Assembly (NCBI GenBank): GCA_964572685.1
Contig: CAZNFJ010000033.1
Location: forward strand, 1 to 20,573
Direction of reading: 5' to 3'
Source: UBA2653 sp964572685
GTDB lineage: Bacteria > Pseudomonadota > Gammaproteobacteria > Legionellales > Legionellaceae
DNA length: 20,573 bases
Below, one piece after another: positions 1-7,512 of the stretch. The notes under the pieces are model-generated. The model ran no database searches and was not told the origin of the DNA. It worked only from the letters and a program-made list of their open reading frames with translations. The position numbers and the translations under genes were made by a program. Numbering within the stretch: position 1 is the stretch's first letter; each line of letters starts with the position of its first letter.

Positions 1-54
1 GGCTTTCTTCTTTTCTAGGCCTTCCTGAATTTACAGAAACTTTGAGACACTAAC
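1..54 (+). repeat. Left copy of 54-bp terminal inverted repeat, probable mobile-element edge
   Basis: These 54 bases are the exact reverse complement of the last 54 bases of the window (20520-20573). The inner edge reads GAGACACTAAC and then unique sequence starts. Because the identity stops at different genes on the two sides, this is best read as the outer end of a repeated element, such as an insertion sequence, present in at least two copies where the assembly broke. The outermost matching base (54) could be chance. No transposase is visible. The motif TTTCTGTAAA inside it loosely recalls IS256-family ends, but that family guess is weak. Confidence 0.8.
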
Positions 55-637
55 TCTCTTGACCTAAAAGACCCACTCGGTAATGTAATTTGCGCCGATT
101 ATCATACCAAATTTCCATATGACCATTGGGAAGTTTATTGGTTTGAGGCTCCATCACTAAATCACATTTTTTGACTTGCAAATGTTCAAATAAGCGATGA
201 GCTGAAAGTGAGGATTCACGTTCAAAAATTTCTGGAAAGGCAATAGTCGGTTTATCTGGAGGATATTTCGAAATCCACTGTTCAATCGAGTCACTTGAAT
301 TTTCTAAAATGAATGTATTTGCTCGTTGTTGAACAGAAGTCCAAATCACATCATCCTCAAAAGATTTTAGTTGCAGAACCTGTAAAACCTTCCGGCCGGC
401 AAAAGATTCATTCAAAGGAATTTGATAGATTGTCTGAACTTTTTTAAAATACGCCGTGAATGCTTGATTTCGATTAAGGGCTATAATTTTTTTTGAATGA
501 GGCCATGAAGTGCTTTGCCAATTAAAATTCAAAGCGCCGGGTACATATGGACTGGTAAGATAGTTAAAATTTCTATCGTTATCAAGCTCAAAACAGCCCC
601 ATTTTACAGGTTTACCCATTTCGAAAATGATAAACAC
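50..637 (-). CDS. Orphan protein, C-terminus probably cut by the repeat
   Basis: This encodes 195 residues from a GTG start; an in-frame ATG at 617-619 would give 189. I recognise no family. The protein is soluble-looking, with no signal peptide or membrane segment, and is rich in aromatic residues (for example MEIWYDNRRKLHYRVG near the end). The reading frame ends GQES and then a TAG at 50-52 that lies inside the 54-bp terminal repeat, so the last codons and the stop come from the repeat. The native protein may therefore have been longer. It is divergent from the kinase-like gene, with 125 bp between them. The weak Shine-Dalgarno sequence in front of either start leaves the start uncertain. 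It could be a host-interaction protein given the neighbouring kinase, but nothing in the sequence shows that. Confidence 0.6.
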   Translation of the reverse strand: MFIIFEMGKPVKWGCFELDNDRNFNYLTSPYVPGALNFNWQSTSWPHSKKIIALNRNQAFTAYFKKVQTIYQIPLNESFAGRKVLQVLQLKSFEDDVIWTSVQQRANTFILENSSDSIEQWISKYPPDKPTIAFPEIFERESSLSAHRLFEHLQVKKCDLVMEPQTNKLPNGHMEIWYDNRRKLHYRVGLLGQES

Positions 638-708
638 ATCACTTTTAGCTATATTGAGTTCCCAATAACGCTTAACATATATCTAGTATAGTCAAATATA
701 AAACAAAC

Positions 709-737
709 TTGACAAATTTAATCTTTTCCTACATATT
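709..737 (+). promoter_or_regulatory. Sigma-70-type promoter of the kinase-like gene
   Basis: A perfect -35 TTGACA (709-714) is followed after 17 bp by CATATT (732-737), which matches four of six -10 bases. Transcription would start near 744, giving a leader of about 20 nt with GAAGAG about 8 nt before the ATG at 763. Confidence 0.5.
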
Positions 738-762
738 GATTTCTTTTGTATGAAGAGTTCTT

Positions 763-1887
763 ATGCAACACCATCTGGAATACACCAAAAATGATTTTGA
801 AATACTCACCATGTTTTTTACATCACTTCCTGATTACATTCAGATGACAGAGAATGATTTAGCTTTATGGCCTCTTTATCAAAATGAGCTTGAATTAAAT
901 ATGGAAAGGAAACCTCAATTGGTTTTTGCATTTAGTCATTATCAATCAGACGATTCAGATGACGATGTTGAGTTGGATCATTGCCGCTACGCGATTGAAT
1001 CTATTGATTTAAATAAATATTCTTTCGGTGCGTCTTATATCGATGGAAAAGTCTACATTCATCTCAACGAAGGGAGTCTTAAACTTATCCTCGATGAATT
1101 TGGGAATACTTTTTATTTAAAGAAGATAAGGTTTGAAAACTATTTACTGAAACCACTCGATGAAATCAATCCTGAAGTTTATCCTCGCTCACATTATTTT
1201 CAAGAATGGTCCTTAATTTATTTCATGAAGGATATGGGTATCACTTTAAGGGACTTTCTAGAACTAAACATTTTTTTAGAGCATGAGGTCATACAAATCA
1301 TTGGTGAAAAAATCATTCAAGCCGTGACAAGCTTTCATGAACAAAAATATATTCACGCCGACATCAAACCTGACAATATATGTATTCAATATAATGAAAG
1401 TCATCCTAAGGAATCTAAAATATCATTAATTGATTGTGAATCTTGTCAACCTATTGATGAATACATGGACTTTTATCGGGTACCCACGCCTGGAACATTC
1501 ACTTATTACGCACCAGAAATTTTTCTTCAGTTGCCTAGTTATGTCCACGACTTTGAAACATTGATGATTTTTCAAAAATTAAGCTTTGAAGTTATTAATA
1601 GGAAGCTCAATCAGCAGTTAGAGAAAAGAATTTTAAAAGAACATGATATCGCTCTAGATAAACTCACATCCTCTGATTTTCTACATTCTTTTACACCAAA
1701 AGAATACATGAATTCATTCATGAAAAAATATGAATTTGGTGTATTTAATGTTAAAACAGATTTATTTGCTTTAGGTTGTGTATTAAAAGACATCTCTGAT
1801 TGGTACATATTGCAAGATTCAAGTTCCCCTTTGATTGAACAAATACAACGCTTAACAGATGCGAAACCAGGATATCGAAAGATATAA
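763..1887 (+). CDS. Atypical Hanks-type (eukaryotic-like) protein kinase
   Basis: This is a 374-aa soluble protein with the catalytic core of a Ser/Thr kinase. The catalytic loop HADIKPDN is at 198-205 (catalytic D200, K202, N205). The metal-binding motif is LIDCE at 222-226, so DFG is replaced by DCE. The APE motif is at 250-252, and a subdomain IX DLFALG at 333-338. The ATP lysine is probably K120 or K121 in YLKKI, behind a poorly conserved glycine loop. About 80 residues separate APE from D333, where kinases usually have about 12, and only some 36 residues follow, so the C-lobe is rearranged. The first 100 residues match nothing I know and include an acidic SDDSDDDVE run. The key residues are present, so activity is plausible. 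In Legionellales such orphan kinases are often type IV-secreted effectors (LegK family); calling this one an effector is inference. Confidence 0.85.
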   Translation: MQHHLEYTKNDFEILTMFFTSLPDYIQMTENDLALWPLYQNELELNMERKPQLVFAFSHYQSDDSDDDVELDHCRYAIESIDLNKYSFGASYIDGKVYIHLNEGSLKLILDEFGNTFYLKKIRFENYLLKPLDEINPEVYPRSHYFQEWSLIYFMKDMGITLRDFLELNIFLEHEVIQIIGEKIIQAVTSFHEQKYIHADIKPDNICIQYNESHPKESKISLIDCESCQPIDEYMDFYRVPTPGTFTYYAPEIFLQLPSYVHDFETLMIFQKLSFEVINRKLNQQLEKRILKEHDIALDKLTSSDFLHSFTPKEYMNSFMKKYEFGVFNVKTDLFALGCVLKDISDWYILQDSSSPLIEQIQRLTDAKPGYRKI

Positions 1888-1903
1888 AGGACTAACAGAC
1901 ACC

Positions 1904-1953
1904 CTTCCCACAAGTTTATCCACAGAAATTGTGGATAAACTTGCAAAGGGAAG
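1904..1953. promoter_or_regulatory. Long hairpin carrying two perfect inverted DnaA boxes
   Basis: A perfect 13-bp stem (1911-1923 pairs with 1931-1943, 7-nt loop) is extended by an outer 6-bp arm, CTTCCC at 1904-1909 with GGGAAG at 1948-1953. Each inner arm contains the consensus DnaA box TTATCCACA (1916-1924 on plus, 1930-1938 on minus), head to head and 5 bp apart. It sits 16 bp behind the kinase stop codon. It could act as a transcription terminator for the kinase, but no T-run follows on either strand. A DnaA-binding site is the alternative. Confidence 0.6.
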
Positions 1954-2013
1954 ATTGATAAGCCTGGAACGATCATCGATGATTAGAATCATTTGGCTTA
2001 ATAAAGTTTGCAA

Positions 2014-2304
2014 TTAAGAACTGAGACTAATTAGAGACTTGTGAAAAGTCTTAACTTGTTCTGGAGAATATAGACGTCCCTTATAAGACATATCTCTTAT
2101 TTTTGATTGATCTTCACCTGCATCCTTAACAAACATATTGTCTTTTTCAACTTGATTTACGGCTAGCACTTCTTTCTCTTCAGATCTCTTACAACTAAAC
2201 CATGAAGAAAAAGACATCAGCCAATTTGCAATGGCTTTAAAATAGGATAAGACATAATCCATCAAAGTTGATGGCTGTTTTTCCGATGATTTAAAACTAA
2301 GCAT
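2014..2304 (-). CDS. Small orphan protein, 96 aa
   Basis: No family is recognised. The start ATG at 2302-2304 is preceded by AAAGGG about 7 nt upstream, a good Shine-Dalgarno sequence, which supports a real gene. Residues 15-37 (around YVLSYFKAIANWLMSFSSWF) form one hydrophobic, possibly amphipathic or membrane-associated segment. The remaining two thirds are charged and polar (KRSEEKEV, DAGEDQSK). It lies on the groEL strand 141 bp downstream of groEL but behind a strong terminator, so it probably has its own promoter. A TTGACT lies upstream, but I could not pair it with a convincing -10. The function is unknown. Confidence 0.5.
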   Translation of the reverse strand: MLSFKSSEKQPSTLMDYVLSYFKAIANWLMSFSSWFSCKRSEEKEVLAVNQVEKDNMFVKDAGEDQSKIRDMSYKGRLYSPEQVKTFHKSLISLSS

Positions 2305-2402
2305 AGAATACCCTTTAAAATTTAATTAACGAGGTTGTGTCTTTATTGAACCTAAAAGTCAACATAAAATCACCGTGGTTCTTTTATTTTATTTTTATGC
2401 AT

Positions 2403-2430
2403 AAAAAAACCCGCCGAAGCGGGTTTTTTG
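2403..2430 (-). terminator. Rho-independent terminator of groESL
   Basis: On the minus strand the stem ACCCGC with loop TTCG and GCGGGT is flanked by A and T runs, so the full stem pairs 2404-2414 with 2419-2429, and the T-tract follows directly. It starts 16 bp after the groEL stop codon. The symmetric A/T flanks could also let it work on the plus strand. Confidence 0.92.
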
Positions 2431-2445
2431 GAGATGGATGGATGA

Positions 2446-4089
2446 TTACATCATGCCGCCCATGCCTCCCATACCGCCCATGCCACCCATATCAGCAGGT
2501 GCAGCTTCTTCTTTCTTAGGAAGATCAGCTACCATACATTCTGTGGTTAACATCAAGCTTGCAACAGATGCAGCATTTTGTAAGGCTGTACGTGTTACTT
2601 TAGTTGGGTCAATAATACCCATTTCAACCATATCACCATATTGGCCATTGGCTGCATTGAAACCAAAGTTACCTGATTGTTCAGCAACTTTATTCACAAC
2701 AACTGAAGCTTCATAACCAGCATTAGAGACAATTTGTCGTAAAGGAGATTCAATCGCACGACGTAGGATATCAATACCCATGTCTTGTTCATGATTATCG
2801 CCTTTCAAACCGTCTAGTACTTTTTGTGCACGAATCAAGGCTACACCACCACCGGCAACGATACCTTCTTCAACAGCAGCTCGAGTAGCATGCAATGCAT
2901 CTTCAACACGAGCCTTTTTCTCTTTCATTTCAACTTCAGTTGCAGCACCTACTTTGATCACGGCAACACCGCCGGCTAATTTAGCAACGCGTTCTTGTAA
3001 TTTTTCACGATCGTAGTCTGATGTGCTTTCTTCCATTTGTGTACGAATTTGTGTAATTCGAGCAGAAATTTCAGCAGGTTTACCTTCACCATCAATAATT
3101 GTGGTATTTTCTTTAGTAATCACGACTCGTTTAGCTAAACCTAAATCTTCAACTGTTGCAGATTCTAAGCTTTTACCAATTTCTTCAGAAATCACTTGAC
3201 CATTGGTTAAAATCGCAATGTCTTGTAACATCGCTTTGCGACGATCACCAAAACCAGGCGCTTTTACTGCACATACTTTAACAATGCCACGCATATTGTT
3301 GACCACTAAAGTAGCTAAAGCTTCACCTTCAACATCTTCAGCAATGATCAATAAAGGTCGGCCTGCTTTCGCAACACCTTCTAGAACAGGTAACATATCT
3401 CGAATAGAAGAGATTTTTTTGTCGACCAATAAAATGAAAGGATGTTCTAGTTCAGCAGACATGCTTTGTTGGTTATTGATAAAATAAGGAGAAATGTAAC
3501 CACGGTCAAATTGCATACCTTCAACCACTGATAATTCATTTTCCAGACCATTACCATCTTCAACAGTAATAACGCCTTCTTTACCCACTTTTTCCATCGC
3601 ATCAGCAATGATAGCTCCAATGGCGTCATCAGAGTTTGCGGAAATTGTTCCCACTTGAGCAATTGATTTTGTATCTTTGCAAGGTTTAGACATTTGTTGC
3701 AGTTCTTTAATAATCACTGCCAAACCTTTATCAATACCACGTTTTAAATCCATAGGATTCATACCAGCAGCAACTGCTTTATGGCCTTCAACTAAAATAG
3801 CACGCGCCAAAACAGTTGCGGTGGTGGTACCGTCTCCAGCTGCATCAGAAGTTTTAGAAGCAACTTCTTTCACTAACTGTGCACCCATGTTTTGAAAACG
3901 ATCTTCAAATTCAATTTCTTTTGCAACAGAAACACCATCTTTGGTAACTGTTGGTGCGCCATAGGCTTTTTCTAATAATACGTTACGACCACGTGGACCC
4001 ATGGTGACTTGTACGGCATTTGCCAAACCATTGACACCAACTAGCATTTGATGACGTGCATTTTCAGCAAACTTTAATTCTTTAGCCAT
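2446..4089 (-). CDS. groEL: Chaperonin GroEL (Hsp60)
   Basis: This is a 547-aa cytosolic chaperonin that forms the double-ring ATP-driven folding chamber with GroES. The full family length is present. The ATP site GDGTTT is at 85-90, the equatorial signature AAVEEGIVAGGG is in the C-terminal half, and the typical flexible tail ends in repeated GGM units (GGMGGMGGMGGMM). The start ATG has GGAGATAAAC in front of it. It lies 23 bp behind groES in a two-gene operon, read from the sigma-32-type promoter at 4471-4499 and stopped by the terminator at 2403-2430. Nothing is truncated or odd in the sequence. In endosymbiont-like gammaproteobacteria this protein is often among the most abundant. Confidence 0.99.
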   Translation of the reverse strand: MAKELKFAENARHQMLVGVNGLANAVQVTMGPRGRNVLLEKAYGAPTVTKDGVSVAKEIEFEDRFQNMGAQLVKEVASKTSDAAGDGTTTATVLARAILVEGHKAVAAGMNPMDLKRGIDKGLAVIIKELQQMSKPCKDTKSIAQVGTISANSDDAIGAIIADAMEKVGKEGVITVEDGNGLENELSVVEGMQFDRGYISPYFINNQQSMSAELEHPFILLVDKKISSIRDMLPVLEGVAKAGRPLLIIAEDVEGEALATLVVNNMRGIVKVCAVKAPGFGDRRKAMLQDIAILTNGQVISEEIGKSLESATVEDLGLAKRVVITKENTTIIDGEGKPAEISARITQIRTQMEESTSDYDREKLQERVAKLAGGVAVIKVGAATEVEMKEKKARVEDALHATRAAVEEGIVAGGGVALIRAQKVLDGLKGDNHEQDMGIDILRRAIESPLRQIVSNAGYEASVVVNKVAEQSGNFGFNAANGQYGDMVEMGIIDPTKVTRTALQNAASVASLMLTTECMVADLPKKEEAAPADMGGMGGMGGMGGMM

Positions 4090-4112
4090 GTTTATCTCCT
4101 CTAGCTACAAAA

Positions 4113-4403
4113 TTACTTCTCAATAACAGCCATGATGTCGTCTTCACGCATCACAATTAATTCTTCACCAGCAATTTTCACTTCATTGCCTGAATATTTT
4201 CCAAATAACACCATATCGCCAACTTTAACAGCTAAAGAGCGAGTATCACCGTTATCCAAAGGTTTACCATTGCCAATCGCAACAATCACACCACGACTAG
4301 GTTTTTCTGCTGCGCTATCAGGAATGACGATACCGCCTGCTGATGTTCGTTCTTCTTCTTGACGACGAACCACAACACGATCATGTAATGGACGAATTTT
4401 CAT
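4113..4403 (-). CDS. groES: Co-chaperonin GroES (Hsp10)
   Basis: This is a 96-aa co-chaperonin that caps GroEL as a heptamer. It begins MKIRPLHDRVVVRR, the classic family N-terminus. The mobile loop follows (EERTSAGGIVIPDSAAEKP), and later GDMVLFGKYSG and the end region EELIVMREDDIMAVIE. The frame stays open upstream to an ATG at 4424. I chose 4403 because its AGGAGATAAAAAT leader is a strong ribosome binding site, and that site would be coding if the upstream start were used. It is the first gene of the groES-groEL operon, with a leader of about 60 nt after the predicted heat-shock promoter. Confidence 0.98.
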   Translation of the reverse strand: MKIRPLHDRVVVRRQEEERTSAGGIVIPDSAAEKPSRGVIVAIGNGKPLDNGDTRSLAVKVGDMVLFGKYSGNEVKIAGEELIVMREDDIMAVIEK

Positions 4404-4470
4404 ATTTTTATCTCCTGCATACAATAAACTTCAAATGAAGCACTGACATATACAGCACTTATGACATGCA

Positions 4471-4499
4471 ATATGGGGGATACTTTGAGATTTTTCAAG
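4471..4499 (-). promoter_or_regulatory. Sigma-32 (RpoH) heat-shock promoter of groESL
   Basis: On the minus strand CTTGAAA (4493-4499) is followed after 14 bp by CCCCATAT (4471-4478), almost exactly the sigma-32 consensus CTTGAAA/CCCCATnT. Transcription would start near 4463. No CIRCE-type inverted repeat (TTAGCACTC/GAGTGCTAA) is present, so HrcA control is unlikely. Confidence 0.9.
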
Positions 4500-4518
4500 G
4501 GGTCAATACAAAAAAAAA

Positions 4519-4547
4519 TTGTTTTTTTTTACCACACAACTTACAAT
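4519..4547 (+). promoter_or_regulatory. Sigma-70-type promoter of dsbD
   Basis: TTGTTT (4519-4524), 17 bp, then TACAAT (4542-4547; five of six -10 bases). Transcription would start near 4554, about 30 nt before the dsbD ATG. It is back to back with the groESL heat-shock promoter. Confidence 0.5.
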
Positions 4548-4583
4548 AGAGTAACTATTTAAACATGATGAAAACATTTTGAC

Positions 4584-6188
4584 ATGCAAGCTTTCAAAAA
4601 AACACTTATTTTATTATTCGGTTGCTTAGTATTTTCCAGCATATTCGCACAAAGCCCATCTGCGAATGAAATTTTTAAATTAACCATCTCACCTGCGCAT
4701 AGTCGTCTACATCTTGATTGGAAAATCAAGCCTGGTTATTTTTTGTATCAAGAACGAATTATCATCACCCCCCTCCAATCCAATATCACCTGGCCAAAAG
4801 CCATTAAACATCAAGACAGACTGGGAATTTGGCATCAAATTTATCGACATCAGCTTCATGTGGATTTACCTTTTACTCAAACCATAAACATCAAAGTTCA
4901 GTATCAGGGCTGCAGTGACAAGGGTATTTGTTTCCCCCCTCAGACCACTCAGAAAACACTGGTTTATCAATCCTTGGGGAATTTTTTTTGGACGCTCTTG
5001 AGCTTTTTTGGTTTGGGAATGTTATTAGCCTTTACACCTTGTGTCTTACCCATGTTACCGATTATGACGCAAGTTGTATTGGGTCATGCTCATCGTCCTC
5101 GAAAACAAATTTTTGGACTCGCATTATCTTATGTTCTAGGAATGTCTTTTAGTTATGCCCTTGTAGGAGCAGTATTCTCACAATTAGGAAAAAATCTTTT
5201 CATGATGATGCAAAACCCAAAAATTGTCGTAGGAATGGCGATTGTTTACACATATTTAGGCCTAGCTACCCTGCAATGGGTGCAAATTCGTTTACCACAA
5301 GGCATGCAACAAAAAACCTTGCTGTTTCGTTCACATTTACAATCAGGGCGTTATGGTTCAGCTTTCATCATGGGTAGTTTATCACTGTTGGTTTTATCGC
5401 CTTGCGTAACCGCCCCATTACTCGGTGCGTTGACCTATATCACGCAATGGGGGCAAATTTGGAAGGGAACATTAGCCTTATGGACACTTGGATTAGGCAT
5501 GGGACTGCCTTTGATGATTTTTGCAATATCTGCGGGTCATTTGATCCCCAAAGCAGGCGCCTGGATGGAAAATATTAAAGAATTATTAGCCCTTCTACTC
5601 TTTGGCGTTACGGCGGTTTTGATTCAAAGAACTTTTGCATCATCATGGGCTTTTCTACCTTGGATTGCTGTATTTCTTTTAGCGGCGTGGTTCATACGAC
5701 CACAAAAATTCCATACATGGTCGAAACCCATAAGAATGGTTTTAATGACAGTCTTACTTGTTGAGTCAATAATGCTCGCTTATGGACTAAAAGATCCCCT
5801 TGCCCGTCCCTGGCCTTTTAAAAAATCTGTTACTCAACATCATCACTTTCATCAAGCATCAAAAAAAGATAAAGATATCGCAACCTTGATTAAAAATGCT
5901 AATCAACCGGTTATTCTATATTTTACAGCAAAATGGTGTGCGACTTGCCAGTATTTAGAAAAAAATGTCTGGCCCAGTCAACAGCTTTTACCATTGTTTA
6001 ACAAAAACCAAGTGATTGAAGTTGATATCACAGAAAATAAAGCTTATCAGCAACAAATCATGCAGCAATTTCACGTCATAGCACCGCCAACAGTCATTCA
6101 ATTACAAAATCCTCATCACCAGAAAGTATTACGACTATCTGGAGAAGAAATCACCATTGAACATTTAAAAAAATGGATAGCAGAATAA
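4584..6188 (+). CDS. dsbD: Thiol:disulfide interchange protein DsbD
   Basis: This is a 534-aa inner-membrane electron carrier that passes reducing power from cytosolic thioredoxin to periplasmic partners such as DsbC or cytochrome c maturation. A signal peptide spans about residues 1-22 (ending SSIFAQ). The periplasmic alpha domain has C110 and C116 (GCSDKGICFPP). The membrane beta domain, about 135-400, carries the paired TPCVLP (C153) and SPCVTAP (C274). The C-terminal thioredoxin-like gamma domain has WCATC (C452/C455). All six expected cysteines are present. The protein is slightly shorter than the E. coli enzyme (about 565 aa), mostly in the alpha domain. No clear Shine-Dalgarno sequence precedes the ATG. 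Its reductive role pairs logically with the oxidase-like DsbA protein at 12174-12956, though the genes are not linked. Confidence 0.96.
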   Translation: MQAFKKTLILLFGCLVFSSIFAQSPSANEIFKLTISPAHSRLHLDWKIKPGYFLYQERIIITPLQSNITWPKAIKHQDRLGIWHQIYRHQLHVDLPFTQTINIKVQYQGCSDKGICFPPQTTQKTLVYQSLGNFFWTLLSFFGLGMLLAFTPCVLPMLPIMTQVVLGHAHRPRKQIFGLALSYVLGMSFSYALVGAVFSQLGKNLFMMMQNPKIVVGMAIVYTYLGLATLQWVQIRLPQGMQQKTLLFRSHLQSGRYGSAFIMGSLSLLVLSPCVTAPLLGALTYITQWGQIWKGTLALWTLGLGMGLPLMIFAISAGHLIPKAGAWMENIKELLALLLFGVTAVLIQRTFASSWAFLPWIAVFLLAAWFIRPQKFHTWSKPIRMVLMTVLLVESIMLAYGLKDPLARPWPFKKSVTQHHHFHQASKKDKDIATLIKNANQPVILYFTAKWCATCQYLEKNVWPSQQLLPLFNKNQVIEVDITENKAYQQQIMQQFHVIAPPTVIQLQNPHHQKVLRLSGEEITIEHLKKWIAE

Positions 6189-6201
6189 GAGTTTTAAATA
6201 A

Positions 6202-6321
6202 AAGAAGCATCTTCCCATTAAAACATGTGCTTGTTGCAACCGACCATTAACTTGGCGAAAAAAATGGGAAAAAGTTTGGGATGATGTAAAATATTGTTCT
6301 GGTTCATGTAGGAAAAAATGA
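6202..6321 (+). pseudogene. DUF2256-family zinc-ribbon-like small protein, start lost or frameshifted
   Basis: Immediately after dsbD an open frame reads KKHLPIKTCACCNRPLTW and continues RKKWEKVWDDVKYCSGSCRKK before a TGA at 6319-6321. This is the DUF2256 pattern (CxxC, RPxxWRKKW, WDxVKYCSxxC), with four putative metal-binding cysteines. The frame opens after a TAA at 6199-6201 and contains no ATG, GTG or TTG; ATT at 6217 is the only conceivable rare start. Adding one base to the A-run at 6200-6203 would join it to an ATG at 6173 overlapping the dsbD stop, giving a normal-looking 49-aa protein. So it is either a one-base frameshift, a sequencing error, or an unusual start. The function of the family is unknown. 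Confidence 0.75.
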
Positions 6322-6340
6322 CAGTCTCAGTCAATATCCG

Positions 6341-6368
6341 TTGATCTAGTCTATAGTTATTGTATACA
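6341..6368 (+). promoter_or_regulatory. Putative sigma-70-type promoter of the deacylase gene
   Basis: TTGATC (6341-6346), 16 bp, then TATACA (6363-6368). Transcription would begin about 6375. That position would exclude the upstream ATG at 6374 and favours the start at 6395. Confidence 0.45.
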
Positions 6369-6394
6369 GGGAAATGACTATCCAAGGACTTGCC

Positions 6395-7426
6395 ATGACC
6401 AAACCTCGCTTTGAATTAGGGGGAGAAAATGTTTACCCCGGCACTGAAAAAACCATTTATTTACCCTTGCCAAGTCTTTATGACTGGACCCCAATGGATC
6501 TTCCCGTGCATGTAATTTGCGGTAAATATAAAGGCCCTACACTTTTAATTACTGCAGCCATTCATGGTGATGAAATCAATGGTATTGAAATTATTCGACG
6601 TTTATTAAAAAAAAAGGGACTTCGAAAAATGAATGGTACGATCATTGCCATTCCGATTGTCAATGTTTATGGCTTTTTATATCAAAAAAGAACCTTAATT
6701 GATAAGCGTGACCTTAATCGATGTTTTCCGGGCAGTCCTAAAGGCTCCATTGCCGCTCGATTAGCCAACATCATTAGTAGTGAAATTTTACCTTTGGCAA
6801 CACATGCCATCGATTTACATACCGGCTCCAACCACCGCTTCAATTTACCTCAAATTCGAACCAATATTGATATGCCAGAAAACGAGAAACTTGCATTGGC
6901 GTTCAATTCTCCATTAATTTTACACTCAGTTTATCGAGATGGTTCCTTGCGTGAATATGCTAATGAAAAAGGTATTCCATTTTTACTTTATGAAGCTGGA
7001 GAGGCTTATCGATTTGATGAATTATCCATTCGAACTGGGGTCAACGGCATTTTAAGTGTGATGTCAGCGTTAGAAATGATTATGGGTGGACGTTATCGCG
7101 TCAAACAATTTACGCCGACAATATCAAGACAAAGTCACTGGATACGTGCACATGCGAGCGGAATTATTCGACCTGTAAAAAAAGTAGGTCAAAAAATAAT
7201 AAAAGGACAAACCATTGCGATTATTGCCAACCCCATCACCAAAGAAGAATTCAAACTCACCACACCGATTTCAGGGATTATTATTGGTGATAATAAATTA
7301 CCCTTAATCCATGAAGGTGAAGCTTTATTTCATGTGGCGACATTTGAAACCATGAAGGTCGTTGAAGAACAATTAGAAACCATACAGGAAGCTTTTAACT
7401 TAACCGATGATGATGCGATATATTAA
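6395..7426 (+). CDS. Succinylglutamate desuccinylase/aspartoacylase-family zinc deacylase
   Basis: This is a 343-aa member of the AstE/aspartoacylase branch of M14-like zinc hydrolases. Counting from the chosen start, zinc ligands are H57 and E60 in HGDE and H142 in DLHTG. The substrate-binding region KRDLNR is at 104-109, and YEAGE, with the likely catalytic glutamate, is at 199-203. The last 90 residues form the beta-sandwich domain typical of this subfamily (SGIIRPVKKVGQKIIKGQ). An ATG at 6374 is also in frame; I prefer 6395 because AAGGA lies 6 nt before it and the promoter would start transcription at about 6375. Substrates of this subfamily are poorly defined: some members modify peptide tails, as with RimK-associated proteases, and others deacylate amino acids. 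It stands alone between dsbD and an orphan gene. Confidence 0.88.
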   Translation: MTKPRFELGGENVYPGTEKTIYLPLPSLYDWTPMDLPVHVICGKYKGPTLLITAAIHGDEINGIEIIRRLLKKKGLRKMNGTIIAIPIVNVYGFLYQKRTLIDKRDLNRCFPGSPKGSIAARLANIISSEILPLATHAIDLHTGSNHRFNLPQIRTNIDMPENEKLALAFNSPLILHSVYRDGSLREYANEKGIPFLLYEAGEAYRFDELSIRTGVNGILSVMSALEMIMGGRYRVKQFTPTISRQSHWIRAHASGIIRPVKKVGQKIIKGQTIAIIANPITKEEFKLTTPISGIIIGDNKLPLIHEGEALFHVATFETMKVVEEQLETIQEAFNLTDDDAIY

Positions 7427-7512
7427 AGAAAGTTATAAGATAGAATAACAAATTTATTCGCATTTAGGTCTATCATGAATAAAATTAAGACATGGCAATA
7501 TTTATTCTATGA

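Noticed and set aside
1611..1976. Minus-strand frame of 121 codons opposite the end of the kinase gene
   Set aside because: It is a shadow of the kinase coding sequence and crosses the DnaA-box hairpin; nothing in its product looks like a protein family.
2438..2716. Plus-strand open frame with Pro-Met repeats opposite the groEL tail
   Set aside because: It is the complement of the GGM repeats of groEL, with no ribosome binding site of its own.
4421..4583. CIRCE/HrcA operator upstream of groES
   Set aside because: Neither half-site is present; only the sigma-32-type promoter is seen.
4565..4583. Earlier ATG codons for dsbD at 4565 and 4568
   Set aside because: They are out of frame with the signal peptide and DsbD coding frame.
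7440..7510. 9-bp inverted repeat ATAGAATAA/TTATTCTAT, 53 nt apart, and the ATGGAG/CTCCAT pair nearby
   Set aside because: Short, far-spaced A/T-rich repeats are expected by chance here.
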